NCBI GenBank assembly: GCA_964624765.1
Contig: CAZUZO010000162.1
Span: 1-6,394, forward strand
Source: JAGTVB01 sp964624765
Lineage (GTDB): Bacteria > Pseudomonadota > Gammaproteobacteria > HK1
Length of the DNA: 6,394 bases
Reading direction: 5' to 3'
Made by a program: the position numbers and the translations under genes. The notes beneath the pieces are model-generated. The model was given only the letters and a program-made list of their open reading frames with translations, did not search any database and was not told the origin of the DNA. The stretch's first letter is position 1; each line of letters starts with the position of its first letter. This document shows, piece after piece, positions 1 through 4,815 of the stretch.

Positions 1-203
1 GAAGCTGTTTTAAAAATGTCGCGAGCGCCGGAGTCGCAAGGCGCACGGTGGCGACAAAATCGTCTGGAACGATTTTGAACAGCTGCAAGCTGGCCCCGAA
101 GGGGCGAGTAACAACCGGAGTGTACAAGGGAGCACATGAAGATTGCGAGCCACCGCCCAACGCAGCTATCGGGTTGTGTAGCAGGTTTTCTCAAAACCTC
201 TGA
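1..203. repeat. Mosaic MITE-like repeat, A-type left part and B-type right part
   Basis: Bases 1-151 align with 1724-1892 with about a dozen substitutions and one 18-base gap. Bases 152-203 align without gaps to 1603-1654 with only three mismatches. The switch between the two occurs at a GCGAGC motif present in all three copies. The left end begins GAAGCTGTTTTAA, like the complete A element, but the right end reads AAAACCTCTGA, so the two termini are not complementary as they are in the other two copies. An internal perfect 9-base stem (CAAAATCGT at 55-63, ACGATTTTG at 69-77) is shared with the A element. No coding capacity is credible. The copy starts exactly at the first base of the window, so sequence to its left cannot be judged. 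Confidence 0.85.
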
Positions 204-247
204 CGCCACACAAGACATGAATTCTGGATAACAGAGCCACGCAAGAA

Positions 248-282
248 TCTGTATAGCGCTACAACGAGTTGCGCTATACAGA
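248..282. other. Perfect 12-bp inverted repeat (stem-loop)
   Basis: TCTGTATAGCGC at 248-259 is the exact reverse complement of GCGCTATACAGA at 271-282, with an 11-base loop. Neither side is followed by a T-run, so it is not a classical Rho-independent terminator. Its right arm contains CGCTATACAG, which recurs at 617-626 on the other side of the lipoprotein gene. It could be an mRNA 3' structure, a protein-binding palindrome or the end of a small mobile repeat; the sequence does not decide. Confidence 0.6.
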
Positions 283-330
283 AACCTAACTTGCTAATGG
301 ACTTCGGCTGTATCTCTCAGATGTAAAACT

Positions 331-369
331 TTCGCTAAAGCCCCGAGGCACCGACGTGCTCTCGGAGCT
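331..369 (-). terminator. Probable Rho-independent terminator of the small lipoprotein gene
   Basis: Read on the minus strand, a GC-rich hairpin starts 35 bases after the lipoprotein stop codon. CCGAG and GCAC (343-351) pair with GTGC and CTCGG (356-365) around a four-base loop CGAC, with one bulged T at 360. Three more pairs (339-341 with 367-369) lie beyond a single mismatch. On the minus strand the hairpin is followed directly by TTTAGCG and then a second T-rich stretch. The short T-run makes this moderate rather than strong. Confidence 0.5.
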
Positions 370-404
370 ACATCCAACTATGCTGATCTAGAAGCTCTCT
401 TGGT

Positions 405-563
405 CTACTGCTCCCCCCCGTACTCTTGCGTTGGCTGTTGCGTTGACTCTTGTGTTGGCTGAGCGCCTGGCTCCCCTGTGCCCTCTTCAGCGCCCTGCTG
501 GCATGCCGACAATCCAAATACAAACGCGAGGACCGCTAACACAGTCCAGCCCCTTACGTTCAT
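405..563 (-). CDS. Small Q/E-rich lipoprotein, 52 residues
   Basis: The 52-codon frame runs ATG to TAG on the minus strand. An AAGGAGG Shine-Dalgarno (569-575) lies five bases before the ATG, which makes the gene convincing despite its size. The protein has a basic start (MNVRGW), a hydrophobic segment at residues 7-20 and a lipobox LSAC with Cys21, so it should be processed by lipoprotein signal peptidase and anchored by a lipidated cysteine. The mature part is only 32 residues, polar and disordered-looking, rich in Gln, Glu, Thr, Pro and Gly. It carries the repeated motif QPTQE twice, eight residues apart. No aspartate follows the cysteine (CQQ), so outer-membrane sorting is expected. It resembles entericidin-type mini-lipoproteins in size and layout, but I do not recognise a specific family and the function is unknown. 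It appears monocistronic, with a candidate terminator downstream. Confidence 0.82.
   Translation of the reverse strand: MNVRGWTVLAVLAFVFGLSACQQGAEEGTGEPGAQPTQESTQQPTQEYGGEQ
423..461 (-). repeat. Short direct repeat inside the lipoprotein gene
   Basis: A 15-base unit occurs at 423-437 (CTCTTGCGTTGGCTG) and 447-461 (CTCTTGTGTTGGCTG), with one difference and a period of 24 bases. The period is a multiple of three and encodes the duplicated QPTQE of the lipoprotein tail. In-frame expansion or contraction by slippage would change tail length without breaking the gene. Confidence 0.7.
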
Positions 564-568
564 TCTTA

Positions 569-575
569 CCTCCTT
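569..575 (-). promoter_or_regulatory. Ribosome binding site AAGGAGG of the lipoprotein gene
   Basis: On the minus strand AAGGAGG is followed by TAAGA and then the ATG at 563, a near-ideal match to the 16S rRNA 3' end and to optimal spacing. This site decides both the existence and the start of the 52-codon gene. Confidence 0.85.
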
Positions 576-608
576 GAAGCAAAGTACTTAACGTCAGTAA
601 AGCTTATC

Positions 609-614
609 GTTATA
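609..614 (-). promoter_or_regulatory. Candidate -10 element (TATAAC) for the lipoprotein gene
   Basis: On the minus strand TATAAC, preceded by C, lies about 45 bases upstream of the start codon. It matches TATAAT at five of six positions. No good -35 hexamer is seen at 16-18 bases. The CTATAAC context would suit a stationary-phase (sigma S) promoter, as known for entericidin B, but this is inference only. Confidence 0.3.
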
Positions 615-903
615 GTCGCTATACAGCAACCCAGACCGCACCCGGCAAGACTGGACAACATGCCGAGATGATGGGTGACATCATCTTCAAAGCAACAAAC
701 ACGCCATCAACCTGAGATGGCAAAGATAGCCGCACTGTGGGAGCAGTTGCCACTCCCGATGTCCATCTGGGCGCGAACTGAAGTGGCGCCAAAAGTATAC
801 ATTGAGATTCACGTATCGTAACAACAGGTTGATTTAGTAAGACCAAATCTGTATCCCAGCGCGAACAATTATTGGGCTTTGGTCATCGTTGCAGGCGCGT
901 CCC

Positions 904-1380
904 TCAGGTGCAGGCTCGCGCCGACACCAACCAGTACGTGATCCCCAGAGCTAACACCGCGGCGGCGGTGGCCCAGACGTACTCCGAGCCCACGGTGTTG
1001 AAGTCGAAAACGATGACCTTGCGCGCGATGGCCATCAGGGCGGTGGCGATCACGAGCTTGACGTGGATGATATCGTCCCTCAAGTACATGGTAATGTTGA
1101 CAAAGATCTCGATGGCGATGAGTACCGCAAGGAAAGCGCCGAAGGTTGCGAGAATATCGCTGATGGCCAGCAGCATAAACGGAGGGGCCATCAAGCGCTG
1201 ATACAGTACCCATGCCACATCACCGATACCCCACAAAATCACCATTACCATCAATACGGCTAGCACACGGACTGCCTGTCTAATCACCTTATGCAAGTTA
1301 TCGATCAAAGGATCGCCACGCGCGATGGAAAAATCGGTGTGATGTTCTGGCTGATGTCGGTTGTGGTCGTGGTCATTCAT
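904..1380 (-). CDS. PsiE-family (phosphate-starvation-inducible E) membrane protein
   Basis: This 158-residue protein has four hydrophobic segments, roughly at residues 36-60, 66-91, 105-120 and 133-153, so it should sit in the inner membrane. The central stretch (FGAFLAVLIAIEIFVNIT followed by YLRDDIIHVKLVIATALMAIARKVI) is the hallmark of the PsiE family, as is the closing LGITYWLV. Length is close to E. coli PsiE (about 136 residues) plus a longer polar N-terminus. That N-terminus is histidine-rich (His at 4, 6, 9, 13 and 14), not typical of the family as I know it. The molecular role of PsiE is not established; in E. coli it is induced by phosphate limitation. No Pho-box is apparent here. 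The ATG at 1380 is forced, because a TGA lies in frame three codons upstream; only a weak ribosome binding site precedes it. No partner gene is adjacent. Confidence 0.9.
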   Translation of the reverse strand: MNDHDHNRHQPEHHTDFSIARGDPLIDNLHKVIRQAVRVLAVLMVMVILWGIGDVAWVLYQRLMAPPFMLLAISDILATFGAFLAVLIAIEIFVNITMYLRDDIIHVKLVIATALMAIARKVIVFDFNTVGSEYVWATAAAVLALGITYWLVSARACT

Positions 1381-1395
1381 GGTCGTTCATAGTCA

Positions 1396-1406
1396 CTTAT
1401 AATAAG
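1396..1406 (-). promoter_or_regulatory. AT-rich palindrome, possible -10 of the psiE-like gene
   Basis: CTTATAATAAG is a perfect odd palindrome just upstream of the psiE-like start. On the minus strand it offers TATTAT or TATAAG as a -10 hexamer. A poor -35 candidate, TTGGCT (1417-1422), is 15 bases from TATAAG, which is shorter than ideal. If used, the transcript would begin only about ten bases before the ATG, which would fit the absence of a strong Shine-Dalgarno. Confidence 0.3.
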
Positions 1407-1509
1407 CGCCAAATTCAGCCAACGTTGTGCCCTCAAGGGCCAATCTCCCACCCAGCCCCAATGATCCCAAGCACCTCGCCAGCCACCCGCATCTGGACCC
1501 CGTACCCTG

Positions 1510-1652
1510 AGAGGTTGTGAAAAAGCCGTCGAGAGCGACCCGAGGGCAAGGCGGACGGCGCCAAGCCGAGAGACATATCAGATAGATAGGCGAGGAGCGA
1601 GCACCGCCCAACGCCGCTATCGGGTTGTGTAGCAGGTTTTTTCACAACCTCT
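1510..1652. repeat. MITE-like element, type B (143 bp)
   Basis: The ends are perfect 15-base inverted repeats: AGAGGTTGTGAAAAA at 1510-1524 and TTTTTCACAACCTCT at 1638-1652. The interior is non-coding, with a small hairpin (GCCGTC 1525-1530, GACGGC 1554-1559). Its right third (1603-1654) recurs at 152-203 with three mismatches, showing it is a dispersed family and not a lone hairpin. A possible 3-base target duplication TGA flanks the GAGG...CCTC core (1508-1510 and 1652-1654), but it overlaps the inverted repeats and is weak evidence. No transposase is present in the window, so movement would have to be in trans. Confidence 0.8.
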
Positions 1653-1723
1653 GAGATGAAACACTGGCGATCACCAAGCCCGCCATAACCGCTCAGTTTG
1701 GCCGTCCCTTCCCCAGCCGCTAC

Positions 1724-1939
1724 GAAGCTGTTTTAAGAATGTCACGAGCGCCGACATAGCAAGGCGCACAGTGGCGACAAAATCGTCGGGAACGATTTTG
1801 AACAGCTGCAAGCTGGCCTCGAAGGGGCGAGCCCCAAGGATGGAGCGAGTAACAACCGGAGTGTACAAGGGAGTACATGAGGATGGCGAGCCGCTGAGCA
1901 ACGCGCTCAGGCAAGCGCAGTAGTTTTTAAAACAGCTTC
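1724..1939. repeat. MITE-like element, type A (216 bp)
   Basis: Perfect 13-base terminal inverted repeats bound the element: GAAGCTGTTTTAA at 1724-1736 and TTAAAACAGCTTC at 1927-1939, extending to 16 bases with one mismatch. Inside are a 9-base stem (1778-1786 with 1792-1800, loop CGGGA) and a GGGGC/GCCCC hairpin (1824-1828 with 1831-1835). The left 169 bases recur at 1-151. A minus-strand open frame crosses the element (1671-1964) but runs past both ends into unrelated flanks and has no ribosome binding site, so it is a by-product of stop-poor repeat sequence. No target-site duplication is evident. Confidence 0.85.
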
Positions 1940-2041
1940 TGCGACCCATCGCCGCTCTCCGCAACTGATGGCAAGCACGCAGAACCTCTCGGCTTGGTCA
2001 CGGCGCTAACACGTCCAAAAATGTTGCTTTCATTTGGATAT

Positions 2042-2060
2042 GATAATCACAACCATTATG
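2042..2060. promoter_or_regulatory. Fur-box-like operator upstream of the HiPIP gene
   Basis: GATAATCACAACCATTATG matches the classical 19-base Fur consensus GATAATGATAATCATTATC at 15 positions, including the whole first hexamer and ATTAT of the last. It lies in the AT-rich stretch about 170 bases before the HiPIP start and about 75 bases before the best promoter candidate. Iron-dependent control of an iron-sulfur electron carrier would make sense, but binding and the identity of the target promoter are inferred. Confidence 0.45.
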
Positions 2061-2135
2061 TTTGCTTTTTTTTCAAATCCCCTATTAATCGCCGATGGAT
2101 TTCTGCGGGCAAAATTGTTGTCTCGGAAAGTTGGC

Positions 2136-2165
2136 TTGAGCACCCCGATCACGGACAATAATAAT
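2136..2165 (+). promoter_or_regulatory. Candidate sigma70 promoter of the HiPIP gene
   Basis: A -35 TTGAGC (2136-2141, four of six matches) and a -10 AATAAT (2160-2165, five of six) are separated by 18 bases. Transcription would start near 2172, giving a leader of about 58 bases that ends in the strong HiPIP ribosome binding site. The leader contains a small TCTAG/CTAGA stem (2171-2175, 2182-2186). Confidence 0.4.
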
Positions 2166-2217
2166 GGATATCTAGGCATGGCTAGAGATCGCGATGTTAG
2201 ATTTCGTACTTAACAGC

Positions 2218-2223
2218 AAGGAG
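2218..2223 (+). promoter_or_regulatory. Ribosome binding site AAGGAG that fixes the HiPIP start
   Basis: AAGGAG ends six bases before the ATG at 2230. The longer frame starting at the ATG at 2194 has no ribosome binding site and would place 12 extra residues before the Tat signal, so 2230 is the correct start. Confidence 0.85.
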
Positions 2224-2229
2224 AAAGTA

Positions 2230-2577
2230 ATGGCTAAAACAACGATTAACAAGAGCCGCAGAGACGCTGTCAAACTCATGCTTGCAGGTATGGCGTCGGT
2301 TCCCTTGATCAATCTCGTGCACGCCGCCGCTGCCCAAGCGGAGGACTTACCACAACTTTCCGAGGATGATCCCTCGGCCAAGGCATTGAATTACGTGCAC
2401 GATGCGACCGCCGCCAACCGTGTGGATAAGGGCGGAACGCCTGCTAGCGAACAACTCTGCAGTAACTGTCAGTTCATTCAGGCGGGCGAAGGCGAGTGGC
2501 TGCCCTGTGCGCTATTCCCTGGTAAGGTCGTGAACGCAAACGGCTGGTGTGTGTCCTGGATGCCTAAAGTGTCATAG
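2230..2577 (+). CDS. High-potential iron-sulfur protein (HiPIP)
   Basis: This is a 115-residue precursor of a small soluble [4Fe-4S] electron carrier that works in the periplasm, usually passing electrons between cytochrome bc1 and a reaction centre, oxidase or other terminal enzyme. A twin-arginine signal is clear: SRRDAVK at residues 9-15, a hydrophobic core, and a likely cleavage after AQA at residue 37, consistent with export of a folded, cofactor-loaded protein. The mature part of about 78 residues is typical for the family. The four cluster-binding cysteines are Cys77, Cys80, Cys93 and Cys107 (CX2C, X12, C, X13, C), and Tyr55 in ALNYVHDA fits the conserved tyrosine near the cluster. The X12 spacing is on the short side compared with Allochromatium HiPIP. 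The gene may be iron-regulated (Fur-like box upstream). The next gene in the same direction, a TRAP small permease, is 122 bases away across strong hairpins, so co-transcription is uncertain. Confidence 0.95.
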   Translation: MAKTTINKSRRDAVKLMLAGMASVPLINLVHAAAAQAEDLPQLSEDDPSAKALNYVHDATAANRVDKGGTPASEQLCSNCQFIQAGEGEWLPCALFPGKVVNANGWCVSWMPKVS

Positions 2578-2581
2578 CTGA

Positions 2582-2678
2582 GGCACCATTGAGTCGCGGC
2601 GCCGACCCACCGTGGGCAATACCTCGGTGGGTCGGAAGCGGATGCGCCGTTCGACCAAACAGCTTATGGTGCCGCGAC
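2582..2678 (+). promoter_or_regulatory. Structured HiPIP-dctQ spacer with competing stems
   Basis: Three inverted pairs fill this spacer. A perfect 11-base stem (CCGACCCACCG 2602-2612, CGGTGGGTCGG 2625-2635) is nested between GTCGCGGC (2593-2600) and GCCGCGAC (2671-2678). A further pair, GGCACCAT (2582-2589) and ATGGTGCC (2666-2673), shares bases 2671-2673 with the previous one, so both cannot form fully at once. No T-run follows the 11-base hairpin. The dctQ ribosome binding site begins six bases after 2678. The layout could serve as an mRNA stabiliser, a partial terminator or a translation control element. Confidence 0.5.
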
Positions 2679-2683
2679 ACTCC

Positions 2684-2688
2684 GGAGG
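2684..2688 (+). promoter_or_regulatory. Ribosome binding site GGAGG of the TRAP small permease
   Basis: GGAGG is 11 bases before the GTG at 2700, slightly longer than optimal. No better start codon exists between them in the right frame, so the GTG start is supported. Confidence 0.6.
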
Positions 2689-2699
2689 ATACCTAGGCG

Positions 2700-3275
2700 G
2701 TGAATAGCTTACTTTTCCTCGCTCGGAGCATCGATTGGCTCAGCGCATCCTTGGGACGCGCGATCTATTGGCTGATCCTGATCGCGGTACTCATCAGTAC
2801 GGGTAATGCCCTGGCGCGCAAGCTTTTCAATCTGAGTTCCAATGCCTTTCTCGAGGTCCAATGGTACCTCTTCTCGGCAGTGTTCCTGTTAGGCGCAGGT
2901 TATACCCTGCTTCGCAATGAGCACGTGCGCATCGACATCCTTTCTCAGCGATGGTCCCCAAGGACCCGCGCCTGGGTCGACGTGCTTGGTGCGGTGTTCT
3001 TTTTGCTACCCCTCTGCATAACCATGGGGTGGCTGTCTTGGCCAATGGTTTTGGAGTCCTTTGCACGCCAGGAAATATCCGCCAATGCGGGCGGACTGCT
3101 ACGTTGGCCGGTCAAGCTGCTCATCCCCCTGGGCTTTTGCCTGCTCTGCCTGCAGGCTCTCTCAGAGATCATCAAGCGGGTCGCGTTTCTGCAAGGGAAA
3201 ACACCCGATCCCGGCGCCAAGGCTAAGCCCCATGCGACGCCATCCCTCACCCTCGGCACCCGTCAGAGCTTGTGA
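2700..3275 (+). CDS. TRAP transporter small permease (DctQ type)
   Basis: The 191-residue integral membrane protein is the small subunit of a tripartite ATP-independent periplasmic transporter. It pairs with the large permease to receive substrate from the periplasmic binding protein. Four membrane segments are seen at about residues 20-38, 51-71, 92-112 and 135-158. The stretch EVQWYLFSAVFLLGAGYTLL followed by RNEHVRIDIL (52-81) is the conserved DctQ core. GGLLRWPVKLLIPLGFCLL (131-149) is typical of the FcbT2-like branch (mannitol/chloroaromatic class) rather than of C4-dicarboxylate DctQ proper. The C-terminal 25 residues are polar. Start is GTG with GGAGG upstream. The large permease follows after 25 bases, clearly one operon. 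The binding-protein gene is on the opposite strand downstream. Confidence 0.93.
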   Translation: MNSLLFLARSIDWLSASLGRAIYWLILIAVLISTGNALARKLFNLSSNAFLEVQWYLFSAVFLLGAGYTLLRNEHVRIDILSQRWSPRTRAWVDVLGAVFFLLPLCITMGWLSWPMVLESFARQEISANAGGLLRWPVKLLIPLGFCLLCLQALSEIIKRVAFLQGKTPDPGAKAKPHATPSLTLGTRQSL

Positions 3276-3300
3276 GAAACTTGTCAGACGACCCTAAGCC

Positions 3301-4776
3301 GTGATCGAACTGCTCACTGCTTACTTTGCGCCGCTCATGTTCGCGGCCCTGGTGCTATTCCTCCTGCTCGGTTATCCCGTCGCTTTCTCACTCGCCGCCA
3401 ACGGTCTGTATTTCGGGCTAGTCGGAATGGCCCTTGGCCTATTCGGCGCGGAACTGTTTCAGGCCCTACCAGAACGCGTGTACGGCATCATGCTCAACGA
3501 CACGCTGCTCGCCATCCCCTTTTTTACCTTCATGGGTTTGATTCTCGAGCGCAGCGGCATGGCCGAGGATCTGCTGGACACCATCGGCCAATTATTCGGA
3601 GCCGTGCGGGGCGGACTCGCTTTTGCGGTGATATTCGTCGGCGCGCTACTGGCCGCCACCACCGGAGTCGTGGCCGCCTCGGTGATTTCCATGGGGCTCA
3701 TTTCATTGCCCATCATGCTGCGTTACGGCTATGACCGGCGGATCGCCGCAGGCATCATCGCTGCTTCCGGTACGCTGGCCCAGATCATACCGCCGAGCCT
3801 GGTGCTCATCGTCCTCGCAGACCAAATCGGCCGCTCGGTGGGCGACATGTACCGCGGCGCCCTGTTGCCAGCGCTGATGCTGTGCGCCCTCTACGGAGGC
3901 TTCGTGCTGGTGGTCAGCATCGTTCGACCCCGTGCCGTGCCGGCCCTGCCCCTCAGTGCGCGGACCTTATCGGGCTGGAATCTTTATCGCCATGCCCTAC
4001 TGGTGATGGTCCCGCCGCTGTGTCTCATCTTTTTAGTCCTCGGCACTATTTTCCTCGGCATCGCCACACCCACCGAGGGCGGCGCCATGGGGGCCACAGG
4101 CGCCCTGATATTGGCTTTGCTGCGCCGACGTTTAAGCTGGGCACTGCTCAAGCAAGCGATGGACTCGACAGCGAAGCTCTCCTCCTTCGTGCTATTCATT
4201 CTGATCGGTTCAACCGTTTTCGGCCTCGTGTTCCGTGCCGTAGATGGCGATCTGTGGGTCCAACAGCTGCTGACCGGCCTACCCGGTGGCCAGCTGGGAT
4301 TTCTCATCGTGGTCAACGTCCTGGTGTTTCTGCTCGCCTTCTTTCTCGACTTCTTCGAACTCGCCTTCATCATCGTCCCGCTACTTGTGCCGGTGGCCGA
4401 CAAGCTCGGTATCGATCTCATCTGGTTCGGCGTGCTGCTCGGCATCAACATGCAGACCTCGTTCATGCACCCACCGTTTGGGTTCGCCTTATTTTTCTTA
4501 CGCAGCGTGGCACCCCCCAGCGTCAAGACCGCCGACATTTACTGGGGCGCTGTGCCGTTTGTGGCCATCCAGCTGCTCATGGTAGCGATCGTCATAGCCG
4601 TACCGAGTCTGGTCACGGTGAGTCCCGCGCCTGTAGAATACATCGACCCCAACGACATCCAAATCGACTTACCCGCGCCTCCAGACTACTTGCAGCCCAT
4701 CGAAATCCCGCCGCCAGATCCGAGTCCGGAAGCACACTCCGGCGATGGACAGGTCGATTATTACTCACGCCATTGA
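3301..4776 (+). CDS. TRAP transporter large permease (DctM type, FcbT3-like)
   Basis: The 491-residue protein is the main transport subunit, which in characterised TRAP systems couples uptake to the sodium gradient. It is hydrophobic throughout, with around a dozen membrane segments. Family hallmarks include ASGTLAQIIPPSLVLI (155-170), ATPTEGGAMGA (255-265), LDFFELAFIIVPLLVPV (349-365) and MHPPFGFALFFLRSVAPP (389-406). It is about 60 residues longer than classical DctM (about 430); the excess is mostly a hydrophilic tail from residue 443, rich in Pro, Asp and Ile, of the kind found in FcbT3-type large permeases. Start is GTG; an in-frame TAA lies just two codons upstream, and the first membrane segment begins directly, so the start is well bounded, although no strong ribosome binding site precedes it. 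It is probably translationally coupled to the small permease, 25 bases upstream. The gene ends 39 bases from the convergent binding-protein gene. Confidence 0.95.
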   Translation: MIELLTAYFAPLMFAALVLFLLLGYPVAFSLAANGLYFGLVGMALGLFGAELFQALPERVYGIMLNDTLLAIPFFTFMGLILERSGMAEDLLDTIGQLFGAVRGGLAFAVIFVGALLAATTGVVAASVISMGLISLPIMLRYGYDRRIAAGIIAASGTLAQIIPPSLVLIVLADQIGRSVGDMYRGALLPALMLCALYGGFVLVVSIVRPRAVPALPLSARTLSGWNLYRHALLVMVPPLCLIFLVLGTIFLGIATPTEGGAMGATGALILALLRRRLSWALLKQAMDSTAKLSSFVLFILIGSTVFGLVFRAVDGDLWVQQLLTGLPGGQLGFLIVVNVLVFLLAFFLDFFELAFIIVPLLVPVADKLGIDLIWFGVLLGINMQTSFMHPPFGFALFFLRSVAPPSVKTADIYWGAVPFVAIQLLMVAIVIAVPSLVTVSPAPVEYIDPNDIQIDLPAPPDYLQPIEIPPPDPSPEAHSGDGQVDYYSRH

Positions 4777-4788
4777 GCGCGCTCTCAA
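4773..4788 (-). other. Small stem-loop in the convergent gap
   Basis: TTGAG (4773-4777) and CTCAA (4784-4788) form a short stem around CGCGCT, extended by a G-U and a C-G pair only in the minus-strand RNA. It overlaps the stop codon of the large permease and lies after the binding-protein stop on the other strand. No T-run follows on either side, so it is at best a weak termination aid. No better terminator is visible in the 39-base gap, so read-through between the converging units is possible. Confidence 0.25.
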
Positions 4789-4815
4789 CGCCGAGGGGGA
4801 GCAGAGAGGAGAGAA

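Larger units (their letters stand above)
564..903. other. Gene-free interval between psiE-like gene and lipoprotein gene
   Basis: This 340-base stretch holds the lipoprotein ribosome binding site and its possible promoter (564-630). It also has a stem-loop at 666-686, where AGATGATG pairs with CATCATCT around GGTGA, an eight-base perfect stem without a T-run. A minus-strand open frame at 619-846 begins with TTG, lacks a ribosome binding site and shows no recognisable protein, so I do not call it. No clear terminator for the psiE-like gene is visible. Confidence 0.5.

Noticed and set aside
619..846. 75-codon minus-strand frame
   Set aside because: TTG start, no ribosome binding site, no domain or export signal that holds together, and it covers the spacer stem-loop.
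872..1263. Plus- and minus-strand frames overlapping the psiE-like gene
   Set aside because: They are other-frame shadows of a gene with clear family motifs.
1393..1645. Minus-strand frames of 70-72 codons through element B, one ending in a plausible-looking ...VAGEVLGIIGAGWEIGP
   Set aside because: Most of each frame is element B. The remaining roughly 25 codons before the TGA at 1433 might be gene debris cut by the repeat, but I see no family and no matching fragment on the other side.
1..1939. CRISPR array
   Set aside because: The three related repeats are 140-216 bases long, irregularly spaced and diverged, with no short regular repeat-spacer pattern.
1671..1964. 97-codon minus-strand open frame across element A
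   Set aside because: It spans a non-coding inverted-repeat element and both flanks, has no ribosome binding site, and the matching copy at 1-151 carries an 18-base deletion and many substitutions without a sign of protein constraint.
2042..2073. ATAAT/ATTAT stem followed by eight T residues as a terminator
   Set aside because: The stem is short and only AT, and no gene ends just upstream on the plus strand; the Fur-box reading explains the symmetry better.
2178..2213. 11-codon frame (MARDRDVRFRT) in the HiPIP leader, ending just before the HiPIP ribosome binding site
   Set aside because: It has no ribosome binding site and no regulatory residue pattern; likely chance.
2194..2229. Earlier ATG start for HiPIP
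   Set aside because: No Shine-Dalgarno precedes it, and the proper AAGGAG lies after it, directly before the ATG at 2230.
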